A stretch of DNA of 64,000 bases, taken from Lactuca virosa (Eukaryota > Streptophyta > Magnoliopsida > Asterales > Asteraceae). The stretch is from assembly GCA_928212115.1 (NCBI GenBank), contig CAKMRJ010000001.1, positions 182,232,787 to 182,296,786 on the forward strand, in the 5' to 3' direction. Position 1 is the first letter of the stretch, and the number at the start of each line of letters is the position of its first letter. Below the pieces are notes generated by a model that did no database searches, had not been told where the DNA came from, and worked only from the letters and a program-made list of their open reading frames with translations. The translations under genes and the position numbers were made by a program. Positions 20,714 to 32,185 of this stretch are shown here, in pieces.

Positions 20714-21030
20714 GTCTCTCACTTGGGTGTATCCAATACTTAAATCTCCATTTCTAAGTACTCATGAATGTTGTAGCAATACAATCCAATTCATGACGGT
20801 CTTAATTCACTACTTAGTTTCCAAAGTATGAGTGACTATGGAATTTTGAATAATTTAAATTATTCGGAAAGTAAAATATGCAAAACGAAACACAAGAATA
20901 AACAATTCACAAAGGCAGTAAACAAACTCATAAATAATCTCTATTATTTAATCACCAAAAATCAATTACATTTATTTTTGTTACAAGTTTCAAACTAATC
21001 ATCTAAATACTAAAACTAATGTCATATCTC
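20714..21030 (-). other. Element B 3' noncoding region with polypurine tract
   Basis: The tract CCCAAGTGAGAGAC (minus strand) lies at 20714-20727 next to the LTR. The rest, to about 21030, is AT-rich and has no gene. Confidence 0.7.
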
Positions 21031-21561
21031 AAACTAATGTTCCTAGCATGCTGACTAGGCTTAATCCTACTCAGAGCCTTTGTGAGAGGATCTGCAAGAT
21101 TATCTTCTGACGAAATTCTCTTCACTATGAGATGACCTTATTCAAATCTATGTCTAATATAATGGTACTTTCTATCGATATGTCTTGATTTACCATGATC
21201 TCTGTGTTCTGTAGTCAAAGCAACCGCTCCTTCATTATCGCATAAAACTTCCATTGGCTTCTGAATGGTCGGAACTACTCCGGGATCGCCGATAAAGTTC
21301 TTCAGTCAATCCGCTTCCTTCGATGCTTCACTTGCCGCTATGTACTCTGATTCACAAGTAGAAGTAGCCACCATGTCTATCTTGGAACATTTTCAAGTAA
21401 CTGCTACACCATTTAAAGTGAACACCTAGCCAGATTGAGGACGAGAGTTTTCTTTATCTGTATGAAAGTTAGCGTCAGTATACTCGGTCACTCTCAATGT
21501 ATCATTGCCTCCAAGAACTAGAACCATGTCCTTTGTCCTTCGCAAATACTTGAGAATTTTC
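21031..21561 (-). pseudogene. Element B RNase H remnant
   Basis: Minus-strand translation in broken frames shows the end of Copia pol: EYIAASEASKEADWLK, VLCDNEGAVALT and HIDRKYHYIR, then ISSEDNLADPLTKAL. The LADPLTKAL motif marks the usual pol terminus. In-frame stops and shifts are scattered throughout. It continues directly from the RT remnant on its right. Confidence 0.8.
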
Positions 21562-22660
21562 TTAACTATTGTCTAATGAGCTCTGCCAAGATTTCCCTAA
21601 TAGCGACTGAGCATGCTTAAAGCAAAGGGCACAAGGGCGAGTACATGTCATAGCGTACATGATTGATCCTACAACCGAAGCATAAGGGACTCGACTCATA
21701 TCATTTATCTCTTCATCCGTACATGGGGTTTGAGTCTTACTCAATTTGGCATTGCTCTGAATAGGTAGCTCTCCTTTCTTGGAATTTTCCATACTAAAAC
21801 GTTTTAGTACTTTGTCGAAGTATGTAATTTGACTAAGTCCAATTAGTCTGTTCTTTCTATCTTTCAAAATTCTTATACGAAGAATATAGGCCGTCTATCC
21901 TAGATCCTTCATAGCGAAACACTTTCCAAGCCAATATTTTACTTCTTTCAAGTTTGGAATGTCGTTTCCCATGAGTAGTATGTCATCAACATACAATAAT
22001 AGAAAAATTACTATGCTCCAACTTATAGAAAAACCAAACTCTTTGGATTTTTCATGGAAACAAAGATTCCAGCTGCAAGATGCTTGTTTCAATCCATAAA
22101 TGGATTTTTCAAGCTTACACAGTCTATTCTGAAACTTTGCATCAAAAAAACCCCTTGGTTGACTTATGTAAACATCTTCAGCCAACTCCCATTAAGGAAA
22201 CTGGTTTTGACATCTATCTGCCAAATTAGTTAATCATGAAAGGCAGCTATGGCGAGCATTATCCTAATAGATTTTATCTTAGCCATTGGTGAGAATATCT
22301 CATCATAGTCAACCCCTTGGGTTTGAGTAAAGCCCTTCGCAACCAGTCGTGCATTGAAAGTGTGCATATTTCCATCCATGTCGATCTTTTTATTGAAGAT
22401 TCATTTGCAACCAACTGTCTTTTGACCAGGTTCTTGATCAACTAAATTCCAAACATTGTTTTCATACATGGACTTGATCTCGCTGTCCATTGCCTCTTTC
22501 CACTTGGCAGCCTCAGGGCCTACCATCGCTTCCTTGTAGTTAGTTAGCTCATCCAAATTTATTAGTGTTTGATCACTGATAAAAGTATCACCATATGACG
22601 TTATATGAAAATCGTATAACGTTGGTGTCATACTAACTCTACTAGAATGTATAAGAGGAA
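21562..22660 (-). pseudogene. Element B reverse transcriptase remnant
   Basis: Three short minus frames hold consecutive pieces of Copia RT. At 22401-22631 is the N-terminal part (KWKEAMDSEIKSMYENNVW). At 21895-22185 is the palm, with YGLKQA and the catalytic YVDD. At 21562-21867 is the thumb to connection (SMENSKKGELPIQ, MSRVPYASVVGSIMYAMTCTRP). Sequence between them is readable but frameshifted. The spacing is normal, so decay is by point lesions and small indels. Confidence 0.88.
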
Positions 22661-23962
22661 ACGAATTGTCAACGGGTTCAACATGAGTCTCATCCTCTAG
22701 TTGCCCTCTAGTATCATCTAAGGTTCATTCATTGGTTGTATCTTGAATCCCTTCAACGTCAATTGTACTCCCACTGTCCACTTTATGTATGATCTCTCTC
22801 TTACGAAAGACTCCTCTTCGTGCTACGAAGGCCACGTTTTCACTAGGTCTGTAGAGGTAGTATCCAAAAGACTTTTGTGGGTAGCTAATGAAAATACACT
22901 TCTCACTTCTGGATTCTAGCTTGTCATGAGTCTCTCATCTTACAAAAGTTTCACAACCTCAGACTTTGATATGTGCTAATGAGGGAACTTTCCCTGTCCA
23001 CATCTCGTGAGGGGTTTTGGCAACCTTTTTAGTAGGGACAAGATTGAGGATATGGGTACCGTCTCTAAGGCATACCCCCAGAAGGAAATGGGAAGAGTGG
23101 CTTGACTCATCATGGGATGAACTATGTACAACAAGGTCTGATTGCACCTCTCATCCACACCATTAAGTTGCGGTGTTCTAGGAGGAGTCAATTGTGAAAC
23201 TACTCCACATTCCTTAAGGTAGTTGTAGAACTCGATACTAAGATACTTTCCTCCTCTATCAGATCGGAGCATCTTTATCTTCCTGCCTAATTGATTCTCG
23301 ACTTCATGTTTAAACTCTTTGAAATTTTCAAATGTTTATGGTTTATGTTTGATCAAGTAGATATAACCATATCTGCTATAATCATCAATACACGTTACAT
23401 AAAATCGATTAGCATCTCTTGTGGTGGATTTGAAGGGTTCACACACATCTGTGTGTATGAGGTCCAATAGACCTTCACCACTTTCACAAGATCCAGTGAA
23501 GGTCATTTTGTCATCTTGACCAAAAGACAATATTTTCATTCATCATCCAGCCTTAGGTGAAATGATTCCAAGACTCCATCCTTTTGGAGTTGGGCGATGC
23601 GTTTCTTGTTAATGTGCCCAAGACATCAATTCCACAAGCATGCATTGTCAAAACCATTAGACAAGTCAATGTGAAATACACTACTTCCTAAGCTATCAAC
23701 ACAAGTCACTGCTTCATACACACCATTACAAGGTAAAGCTTCAAATATAAAAACACCATTTTTATCAAATAATATTGAACCATTAAAATCATTAAACGAG
23801 TAACGAAAACCTTTCCTGAACAATGCATGAAATGAAATAATGTTTCGCGTAAATTTTGACGAATAGCAACATCTATCAAATCTAAACTCACATCATTACT
23901 AAGCATAAGATGATAAGTCCCAATCTTGGTAACATGAGAAGATCGCCTATTTCCCATGATCA
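22661..23962 (-). pseudogene. Element B integrase and pre-integrase remnant
   Basis: Minus frames at 23336-23539 carry the first catalytic Asp (LIHTDVCEPF) and DDYSRYGYIY. Frames at 22976-23272 carry the second (LRSDRGGKY) and the Glu region (LNGVDERCNQTL). To the right, around 23540-23640, the zinc-binding HINKKRIAQLQKDG is readable. The pre-integrase domain extends to 23962, where the solo LTR interrupts before the protease motif. The region at 22661-22958 is linker to RT with stops. It is non-functional. Confidence 0.85.
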
Positions 23963-23967
23963 GATTC

Positions 23968-24733
23968 TGCTGGATTAAGTGTCTAAGACCACAACTATAA
24001 TAGGTATGTAGTTAACCTGACAGTAGCATGGTCCTTTTGGGTTGCCTTCACCAGAACAGTCTGATAGGATGGATAATTAAGAAAGAGGTCAGTTATGATT
24101 CATTAATATATTATAGGTATAATATATTAATTGAGAAATCATGTTATTTAATTAGTATTGATCAAGAATTAATTTGAAATTAATTTACTGGTCAAAAGAG
24201 ACTAATTAAATTAACGGGGACTAATTATGCAAATTAGTGATACATATGGTTTGGGCTATTGATCCATGATGGACTAAGTTTATGTGAAATTCCATGAAGA
24301 GTTATTCCACATGAGTTGTGGATCATAAGACTAAGTGTAAGAATTAGGGTTACATATGACTCTTGGAATTCTAACACTATATATGTAACCCCTTAGGCCC
24401 CAAAATCGGAGGCATGTGTGACATAGCAAGAGTATAGCCGATTTTACGGTGCTTCTAACCTCTCTCTCAAGTTCTCCAGTTGTTGGTGGTGTTTGTGACT
24501 TATTAGAGGCATCACACTTGAGGTGCTAAGCTCTTGAAAGGCCAAATTCAACAAGCTACAACAAGAGGTAATCTTCTAACTAGTTTTATATGATTCATAT
24601 ATCATGTTGCATGCTAGTTAGGCTTCATGATTTGGGAAATTGTTTATTGCATGTATAACTAGATAAAACATAGATCCAAAGCATTAGGGTTATATGTGCA
24701 CTATAGGTATGTTATAGTGCTTAAAACCCATCA
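23968..24733 (+). mobile_element. Solo LTR of a Copia element related to B
   Basis: A 766-bp sequence runs TGCTGGATTAAGTGTCTAAG to AAAACCCATCA and is flanked by a perfect 5-bp duplication GATTC (23963-23967, 24734-24738). It has no interior or primer site. Its ends resemble the sense ends of B's own LTR (TGTTGGATTAGGTGTCTAAG, CCCATCA), so it belongs to the same or a sister family, inserted in the opposite orientation to B. A TATA box (CTATATATG) lies near 24378. Solo LTRs form by recombination between the two LTRs of a full element. Confidence 0.93.
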
Positions 24734-24738
24734 GATTC

Positions 24739-25510
24739 ATCCACCCACGCTCTACCTCTTCACTTTCTTTTAGCCCCTGCAATTGAGGACATATGTGAAA
24801 ACCACATCATGTATAAAGGACCCAAGAACGAGTAGATTATGAGTTATTAGTTTGAATAGTGTACATACCTACTGATCATGGCTTCACCTTGTCATTTTTG
24901 ATGTCTTGCAAGTACTTGGGGAAGCTCCTCTTCCAATGGTCCTTGTCATTGCAATAGTAACAAATGGCCTCTTTGGGGTCGCTAACAGCTGGAATGTCTG
25001 AGTTGGGCCTTGCTTTTTGGGCCATTGCTAGATGACCCAGCATGGGCCTTGTTCTTCCAGTTAGCTTTGACAGCAACCTTCCTATTCTTCCCTTTTTCTA
25101 TGCCCAATGGCGAGAACGAGAGCATTAGTGGAAGGGGCTGAATACTTTCCCTTCATTACCGACTCAATAGTCTGTAGCAAGTGGTTTCTATGTTGTTCAA
25201 ATGATAAGCGAAAATGAATTGATCATAACAACTTAGCAAGGAGTTCAAGACCATGTCAAGGGCCAACTCCTCGTCGAAATCCACATTGAGCCAAAAAAGT
25301 GTTCCATGTATCTTTGCATTCTCTACACGTGGTTGCACGCAGACTCTCCCTCTTTCATCTTGCAAACTCGAGTTGTGGCTAGACGACGATGGAGCAGAAG
25401 CATCACCAGGAGTAGAAATCTATAGAGAAAAAGAGTAGCTTTAGTTAGATGACAATAATCCATAATATTTTTAACCCATAATAAATAATTAAGGCAATGA
25501 TCCAAAATAG
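24739..25510 (-). pseudogene. Element B gag remnant with damaged zinc knuckle
   Basis: Minus frames at 24876-25076 and 25156-25505 show the C-terminal half of Copia gag. The zinc knuckle reads CYYCNDKDHWKRSF, so the last cysteine of CX2CX4HX4C has become phenylalanine. Upstream gag pieces include MVLNSLLSCYDQF and NVDFDEELALDMV. Gag packages the element RNA. The N-terminal part is not readable. The sequence at 24739-24875 is the linker towards protease. Confidence 0.78.
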
Positions 25511-26181
25511 CAATTCACAACTAAGAAGAGGGATGTCGTAATCTTATTGCGAATTTATGAAGGTAGGTGAAAGCAATTTATGAATTTCAAACTATGAAAT
25601 TTCTAGATCTTTTGAGATTCTTTGAATCTATCAATGGCATGTTTTATCTCATATTATGCTCTTATATCTGTGACTGGGATACCGAGGATCACAAACAAGA
25701 TGTGAATAACCATACAAATATGCTTGGCACACTCGATGTCATTTATGATCTCATATTAATGTGTCGGTTAACCACACGCGCTCCATTAATCAATGATAAT
25801 TTTCGAGATGCCCATTATAACCCTTTATAGTCACTATTAGTTTGCGGGTTAACCACACACGCTCCACTAACTATTAATAAAGTATAATGGGCAATTTTAT
25901 GGATTAGCATAATTTTCACATTTTTCCTAGAGTAAGTAAGAGTGGGATTTTATAAAAGCTTTAGTTACTTTTATAACATTATACTTATTAATGAGATTAT
26001 GTCCTATCGAATCTGTTCGGCTAACGACCCTCCACTATACAAGAGAGTGGTGGGTAAAAATAGTTACCCAATGGTGGTCATTTTACAGGTCGCTTCCTTA
26101 AACTCCCCATATAGTATGACTTCTTAAATGATGCCTACTATTGAATCGACTGACTTTGTCTTCTACATATAGTATATAAAC

Positions 26182-26240
<59 letters not shown>

Positions 26241-26691
26241 GTATTCTAAAACTTTTCTAAAATACTAGGTTTCACTTAAATTTTCAAAATTAAATAATTA
26301 ATTTAATCTAAATAAACCAATTAAGATTATATTTTTATCTTTTAATTAACAATTAGTTAAATTAATTTAAATTTGGAGGATTAAATAATTATTTACCATT
26401 AACTATTAATCAAATAATAATAATTATTCCTAATCCCCATCCAACTAGATTTTCGGAAAAAAAGGGATAATCTTTATCCAATTTTATTTAATTATAAAAT
26501 TTTAAACAACTTAAAAGCAATAATGGTCAGATAGGGAAACCCGAGGAAACCCTAGAAATTTCGAAAATAAGGGTGGAGGCTAGGGTTTCAAGAACCCTAG
26601 CCCAAGTCGAAAATTAAATCCCTTATGGTTTAATTTCTATAAACCCTAATCTTGATCTATTCCACTATTATGCAAATTAATTGAAAACATA
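25511..26691 (-). other. Element B 5' leader and unreadable gag start
   Basis: About 1.2 kb between the gag remnant and the primer site holds no convincing gene. There is a diverged direct repeat (CGGTTAACCACACGCGCTCCA near 25765 and GGGTTAACCACACACGCTCCA near 25847) and a long TA microsatellite. From 26240 on it is very AT-rich. Confidence 0.6.
26189..26236. repeat. TA microsatellite, 24 units
   Basis: An uninterrupted (TA)24 run in the leader of element B. Confidence 0.95.
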
Positions 26692-26705
26692 CGCTCTGAT
26701 ACAAC
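26692..26705 (-). other. Primer-binding site of element B
   Basis: Minus-strand reading is GTTGTATCAGAGCG, one base off the initiator Met tRNA complement TGGTATCAGAGC. It lies immediately next to the right LTR at 26706. Confidence 0.75.
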
Positions 26706-27440
26706 TGATGGGTTTTACATGTTACAAAAATCATATTTTTGGCGGAAAAAACATTAACCTAAGTTCACATACATCGTAAAGGATTTAAGTTTTCACTATT
26801 GAATGCAATAACCAATTGAATATCAAGAACCCTACAAGAACTCTAGTATTTTCGAAAATAATAAAAGGGTTTAGTAAAACATACCTTTTAATTACACTAG
26901 TAGATAATCAAACAAAAACTTTTTGCAAATTGCATGGACGCTAGCACCAAAAATCTTGTGCCTCGGATGGTTCACACCCAACCCTAACAACAACGAGGCT
27001 TAAAGAGAGAGGAGAAGGGAGATTAAAGTTTTGGCTTTCCTTGTGAGAATGGGATAACCTAAATTTAGAACCCCATGGAGGGTTTATATAGGTGATCAAG
27101 GGAACTATAGATAAGACAGTTTTCTAAGATAAGTCTAATCCCTTAACTTCCTCCCTAAGGAATCCAAGGCTCCCTTAATTCCCAATGAAACCCTAGATCC
27201 ATTCTAGAATTTGTCCCCCCTCCTAGGGAGGTTCTCGAATTTCTCAATATTCAACTTTTGAACATTGTCACCTTTACTCCTTCCACCTTTAATTATTCCA
27301 ATTAATCCCAAAAGTAATTCTAATTAATTTCTGATTAATTTATAATTAAACAATACTATTTCTAACTAATATATTATTCACATAATATATGAATAAATTA
27401 TTTATTCTGATTTCTAATTAATTTATAATAAATTAATAAA
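26706..27440 (-). repeat. Element B 5' LTR, truncated
   Basis: It begins TGATGGGTTTTACATG like the left LTR and matches it through AATAAATTAATAAA at 27440. The last 70-80 bases are missing because element C begins about 21 bases later. The minus-strand TATA (CTATATAAACC) is at 27081-27092. Confidence 0.85.
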
Positions 27441-27779
27441 AAAAAAGGTATATCCTTCATATGAAACATCCAAAAATACAGACCAAAAATTTCTTTTTTA
27501 AATCATTTATAACAAAACCATAAGTCGTCCATCATCATAAAGAAAACCACAAATCATGTATCTCAGAACATCGTGCCAAATACTGTATCAAAATCATATG
27601 AGAAAAATATCAAAGTCTAAACATCCAAGGTTGAAACTGTGGTGTGTGGCATGCAATCATCCCAAGCCCTTCCCTTTGCTAGTGGAAGTACCTGAAACCA
27701 AAACTGAAAACTGTAAGCACGAAGCTTAGTGAGTCTCCCCAAATACCACATACCATACACATATCACATGACATATATT

Positions 27780-28275
27780 GGGCCCCGCCCCTGCTACATC
27801 GAGTCAAGCTCGGCATCGGCTTTCCCGGCATCGGGCCCCGCCCAGCATCAAACCCTATTCGGCATCAAGCCCCGCCCGGCATCGAGTCCCGCTCGGTATC
27901 GAGCAGATCTCGGCATACATATGCATATCAACAACATATAACATAAGCATATAACCCTAGCATGAAAACATTTATCGGGCCCCGCCAGGCATCAGACCTA
28001 GATCCGGAAACATACTAACATTCCTCAGGAACCGCCCCGACATCAGACCGGAGTCCAGAACATACTATCATAACATATTAACTATACATTCATCGGGCTT
28101 GCCCCGACATCGGATCTAAGCTCGGAACACATAACACATAACAAACAAATGCAAGAATTACAAAGACATCAAGCATACAAGCATTCCTCGGGACCGCCCC
28201 GGCATTGGATCGGAATCCGTAAAAAATATAAACCTAGTTCGGGCCCCGCCCGACATCGGATCATGGTCCGGAACT
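27780..28275. repeat. Irregular GC-rich repeats in LTR C
   Basis: Short units built from CGGCATCG, GGGCCCCGCC and GACATCGGA recur about a dozen times at 20-60 base intervals, separated by AT-rich ACATAACATA sequence. Confidence 0.75.
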
Positions 28276-28529
28276 ACTGTTATCTAAACAGGCCGGCCTT
28301 GGTGCCTTAGACCCGTTCCTACTGGAGAAAACTCACCTCGCAAAGCTGTCTGCAAAAGCTCGCGGTGAGTAATATCTGATAGCTGCTCCAACGACTCCCC
28401 GGCTATCAATATCACAATAATACTTAGTCAAAATCTTATTATCCTTCTCAGGGTAAAATGACCATTTTACCCCTGGTTAAAGTCAACATCCTGGTCAAAG
28501 TCTAAGTCAAGGTCAACTCCCAGTCAACC

Positions 28530-29535
28530 CCAACTCGTCGAGTCATCTCCTAACCCGGCAAGTTCACGAACAATTCAGACCCGTGGTCAACTAAGTCAAC
28601 TTGTCGAGTCCCTTCCCAGACTCGTCGACTTCTTTCTATCAAAACATCGAGACATATCGACTTTAACTCGTCGAGTCCCTCCTTGGACTCGCCGAGTTCT
28701 TCAGCTTCCGAGTCCTGATCTTGTCCAACTCACTTAGTCATCTTCTAGACTCAAAGGTTTCACTCACAACCAAAAAAGGAGTTAGGGTTCATGACCCGAC
28801 TCGCCGAGTCCAAGAACAACTCGTCGAGTCCTCCATGTGACATATCAATTCAATCGATTCTAATCCATTCCAATGCTTCTAACTCATAGATCTGGACTCC
28901 TTAGACTAGCATTACACCTAAAGTTGCTAACTTTATGTGCATGCATGGTGTTATGAAGCAAAAACACCCAATCCAAGCCAAAATGAAGGTCTAAGTCATA
29001 GAATGGGGCCATGGTTGAATAAAGGTGGCAGCTTTGAGCTTCTAAAGCTTAAGAGTGCCTAGATTTGAAGTCCTTTCATCCATAAGAGTTCAAATCTTGG
29101 AATGACCTTGGAACTGGCCCAAATATGACAACATACAAGCTAAGAAGGAGATTTAAGTGAATAACAGCCAACGTATAAGCTTTATACCTCTATGAAGACA
29201 AAAATGAGTCCTTAGCTCTAGATCTTTGACCTTCATTCTGCAACTCCCAGCCTTTGCTTTCTTCTTCTAGATTTAAATCACAAAATGGAAAGAAATAGCT
29301 CAAGATCACTCAAGGTTGATTAGGGTTTCGATATTAGGGTGGGGAGGTGATGGAGATTGGTATGCAGGCAAGATATGATGCTTAAATAGGGTGCAAGCCC
29401 TAAAGATTAGGGTTTCATCCACCTTGTCCTACTCGTTGAGTCGGGTCCTTGACTCGTCGAGTAGATCACTTAAAAACCTCTCATATATTGCCTTCTACTC
29501 GACGATTAAGGGCCACCAACTCGTCGAGTAGGCCA
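28530..29535. repeat. Array of ACTCGNCGAGT palindromic words in LTR C
   Basis: Occurrences or close variants start near 28532, 28598, 28619, 28664, 28686, 28797, 28818, 29430, 29451, 29496 and 29518. Most are ACTCGTCGAGT or ACTCGCCGAGT, near-perfect dyads with a one-base centre. Confidence 0.9.
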
Positions 29536-29576
29536 TCCAAAATGAATTAAGTGCATACAAGGAACTAGGCGTTACA

Positions 29577-29592
29577 ATTCTCCCCCACTTGT
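29577..29592 (-). other. Polypurine tract of element C
   Basis: Minus-strand reading is AAGTGGGGGAGAAT, adjacent to the 3' LTR. Confidence 0.85.
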
Positions 29593-30234
29593 CTTAGACT
29601 ACGTCCTCGAAGTCTGCTGCATCTGAAAACAACTTTGGGTAGTGCTCCCTCATCTCCTCCTCGGGCTCCCAAGTCCACCCCGAACTCTTGCGGTGCTACC
29701 ATTGCACCTATACCAACTCCACTCTCTTATTCCTCAAATCCTTCGACTTCATGTCAAGGATAGCTACAGGTCGCTCGATGTAGTTCATGTTGTCATCAAC
29801 CTGAATATCCTCAAAGGGTACCACTGCTGAATTATTCACTAAGAACTTCTGCAACTACGAAACGTGGAAAGTGCTGTGGATCTGGCTGATCTCTGCTGGA
29901 AGGTCTAACCGGTGAGCAACCTCACCCACTCGGGCCAAAACCCTAAACGGACCGATGTACCTGAGGCCCAACTTTCCCCGTTTCCGGAACCGAATGACAC
30001 CCTTTGAGGGTGACACCTTCAGCAGGACCATATCGCCCACCTGGAATTCTAAATCTGAACGCCTCTTGTTGGCGTAGCTATTCTGCTGACTCTAAGCAGT
30101 TTGAAGCCTTCTCCGGACCTGCTGGATCTGCTCTGTAGTCTTAAGTACTACTTTAGTACTCCCCATGACTCTCTGACCGGCCTCACCCCAACAGATTGGG
30201 GTCCTACACTTCCTCCCATAAAGCATCTCTGTAA
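29593..30234 (-). pseudogene. Element C integrase, C-terminal part
   Basis: The minus frame 29855-30040 reads GDMVLLKVSPSKGV, RKRGKLGLRYIGPF and IHSTFHVS, the GPY/F module that ends chromoviral integrases. To the right, MLYGRKCRTPICWGEAG and TTEQIQQVRRRLQ precede it. Integrase joins the DNA copy to the genome. From 29593 to about 29850 lies the remainder, where a chromodomain would be expected; I can read only a few residues there. Element H interrupts at about 30230, within the codons before MLYGRK. Confidence 0.88.
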
Positions 30235-30672
30235 GTCCCCAATCTGCTTGTGTATCAATCGGATCCGTTTGATGGTGCGGAATCCCAATCAAACGGATGA
30301 TGCGAGACCAAAATAGAAGAGAAAGAGAAGAAGAACAAGTGAATCTATGATATATTCAATGAATAGAATGATGCTCCATACACATAGTACACACACACTA
30401 GTTCTTCTCTCTGTAAAACACCTTGAGTTTCACACACTTAAGCTCCTCTCTTCTCTCAGCCGTACACTCCTACACTCACACTCCTCACCCTTTACATCTA
30501 TTTATATGATGGACATGGGCCGAGAATGGGTTTACGGTTGTAAACCTGTTCACGGCCATAAACACAACCGTAAACACATATAAAGCCGTAAACACCAAGT
30601 TGTTTACGGTCCTAGACATAAAAATACATTTTCCTAGAAAAGTAAAGTATAAACCATATTTTTCACCCAACA
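30230..30672 (-). mobile_element. Element H: LTR of a minus-strand Copia-like element
   Basis: In plus orientation it runs TGTAAGTCCCC to CACCCAACA (sense TGTTGGGTG to GGACTTACA) and is followed by the polypurine tract AAGGGGGAGAA (minus strand) at 30673-30685, which marks it as a 3' LTR. A minus-strand TATA (CATATAAATAG) lies at 30498-30508. Five GTTTACGGC-type words lie at 30530-30612. The left boundary is inferred from where element C's integrase reading stops. The flank ATCTC may be the target site, matched imperfectly by ATTTC at 42166. Confidence 0.7.
30530..30612. repeat. Cluster of GTTTACGGC / GCCGTAAAC words in LTR H
   Basis: TTTACGGTTGTAAAC, GTTCACGGCCATAAAC, AACCGTAAAC, GCCGTAAAC and GTTTACGGT occur within 83 bases in alternating orientation, just upstream of the sense TATA box. 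Confidence 0.85.
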
Positions 30673-30685
30673 TTCTCCCCCTTGG

Positions 30686-31747
30686 TTTATAGCTTTCTTT
30701 TCTAATTGACGCAACAAACTCCCCCTAAAAAGTAGCTGGCTTTTCTTGTTAATCTTCATTGGGAGCTTTGGCTTCAGCTTTAATCTTCGATATCTTCATG
30801 ACTTCAAGATGAACATATGAATCTTCAATAAATGACTTCATCTCGAGTAGTTGGGCTTTTCTTCAGAATTTGACATTGAACGCACATTGAGTGAGGAGAC
30901 TTCTTGTACTGATTCTTGAAAGATAGCGCATTCAGCTTCAGAATCTTCAGATAGAATGAATCTTCTGTATAACTTCAGCAGGTACAAGATAGCAGCAAAT
31001 TGATTGATGAGGCTTCAATGCAACTTGTCACATAATCTTCAGGTACAGCTTCACCTTGTTTCTAGGGTTGAAGGATTGAATGATGAAAGAATAATCTTCA
31101 TTTCTTGCTCCTTCAAATGAGAATTCTTCGATGATCACGGACGAAGCCTTGGCTCAGAAATTTTTGACACAGACTCCATGAGTTGCATCTACATCTGAAT
31201 TCACTTTCAAGACGAAACAAAAAACTAAAAGAAAAATTAGCACACAATATTTTTTGGATTTTCATATTTTCTGGAAAAATAAAAACATAAACAAAAATAT
31301 TTTTGGATTTTTAATTTTTCTGGGAAAAAAAAATAAAACAGAAATAACACTATTTTTGGATTTTTAATTTTTCTGATTTTTGTTTGATTTTTGATAATTT
31401 TTTTTAATTCTCCCCCTAAATTTGTGCATAGAGGAAAACTATGAACAAATTTAAGAAAAACAAAAATATTTGGGATCAAAGTTGTGGTCCGTATTGTGGT
31501 CTAGATCTGGTCAATCACCGGTATTGTGGTCCGCTTAAACACAAACGATGTTGACAATTTGGACAGATTATAAGTGACAAGACAGTGTGGTCTATATTCT
31601 TAAATGGACATTTAGCTGACGACGACCATGGATATTGTTGTCCACTTAAATTAAGAAGCAAGATCTACAGACAACCTATTAAATGGTTCAATTTTAGATG
31701 TACTAGAACATGTTTCCCACTTCCCGATATACCCCGGTAATCAAGAA
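30686..31747 (-). other. Element H interior, 3' noncoding part
   Basis: About 1 kb has no recognisable gene. It is rich in TTCAG/CTTCA and contains A/T-rich imperfect repeats at 31240-31400 (ATTTTTGGATTTTTAATTTT). At 31747 it is interrupted by element G, whose target AAGAA is at 31743-31747. Confidence 0.55.
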
Positions 31748-32054
31748 TGTAACATCCCAAACTTCAAGGCCAAAAATTTCATTTTTAAATAAGTTATTAC
31801 ATAAAACCATCAGTATAAAAAACATTCATAATAATATGTCGTGTCAAACCAAGGTGTTAGTAATCAAAACATATTATCATAAAATAATATCAGAGTATAA
31901 TCCCAAAGATCTCATGTGCGGAAAACATAGTGTGATGCACTGCGATCAAGCCGGCTCCTTTCCTTTGAAAACGAGTACCTGAAACAAAAACTATAAACCG
32001 TAAGCACGAAGCTTAGTGAGTTCCCCCATCATACCACACACCATACAATAACAT

Positions 32055-32185
32055 ACTGTCAGGCAATTCTGGGGTACCTGACTACCCAGGTCAAGCCATT
32101 CTGGGGCGCTTAGCTTACTCAGGTCAAGCCATTCTGGGGTGCTTGACTTACCCAGGTCAAGCCATTCCGGGTGCTTGACTTACCC
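32055..32185. repeat. 33-bp tandem repeat in LTR G
   Basis: AGGTCAAGCCATTC begins at 32088, 32121 and 32154, exactly 33 bases apart. Related GTCAGGCAATTCTGGGG units lie on either side. The same block is in the right LTR at about 38987-39100. Confidence 0.88.

Larger units (their letters stand above)
6329..27440 (-). mobile_element. Element B: minus-strand Copia retrotransposon, interrupted
   Basis: Both LTRs are recognisable. The left one (6329-6639 joined to 20210-20713, about 815 bases) and the right one (26706-27440, truncated) both begin TGATGGGTTTTACATGTTAC. The left ends CCAACA. In sense the LTR runs TGTTGGATTAGG to CCCATCA. Inside, on the minus strand, are gag, integrase, RT and RNase H remnants in Copia order. 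Element A is inserted in the left LTR, a solo LTR in the protease region, and element C at about 27441 in the right LTR. The left target site is probably TAAGT (6324-6328); the right copy lies outside the window. Confidence 0.88.
27462..29576 (-). repeat. Element C 3' LTR
   Basis: It runs TGAAACATCCAAAAATAC to GGCGTTACA in plus orientation, 2,115 bases. The left third holds irregular repeats around CGGCATCGGGCCCCGCC (about 27780-28270). The right half has eleven ACTCGTCGAGT-like words. It holds no gene. The start is inferred from similarity to LTR G (TGTAACATCCC) and could be off by a few bases. Confidence 0.8.
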
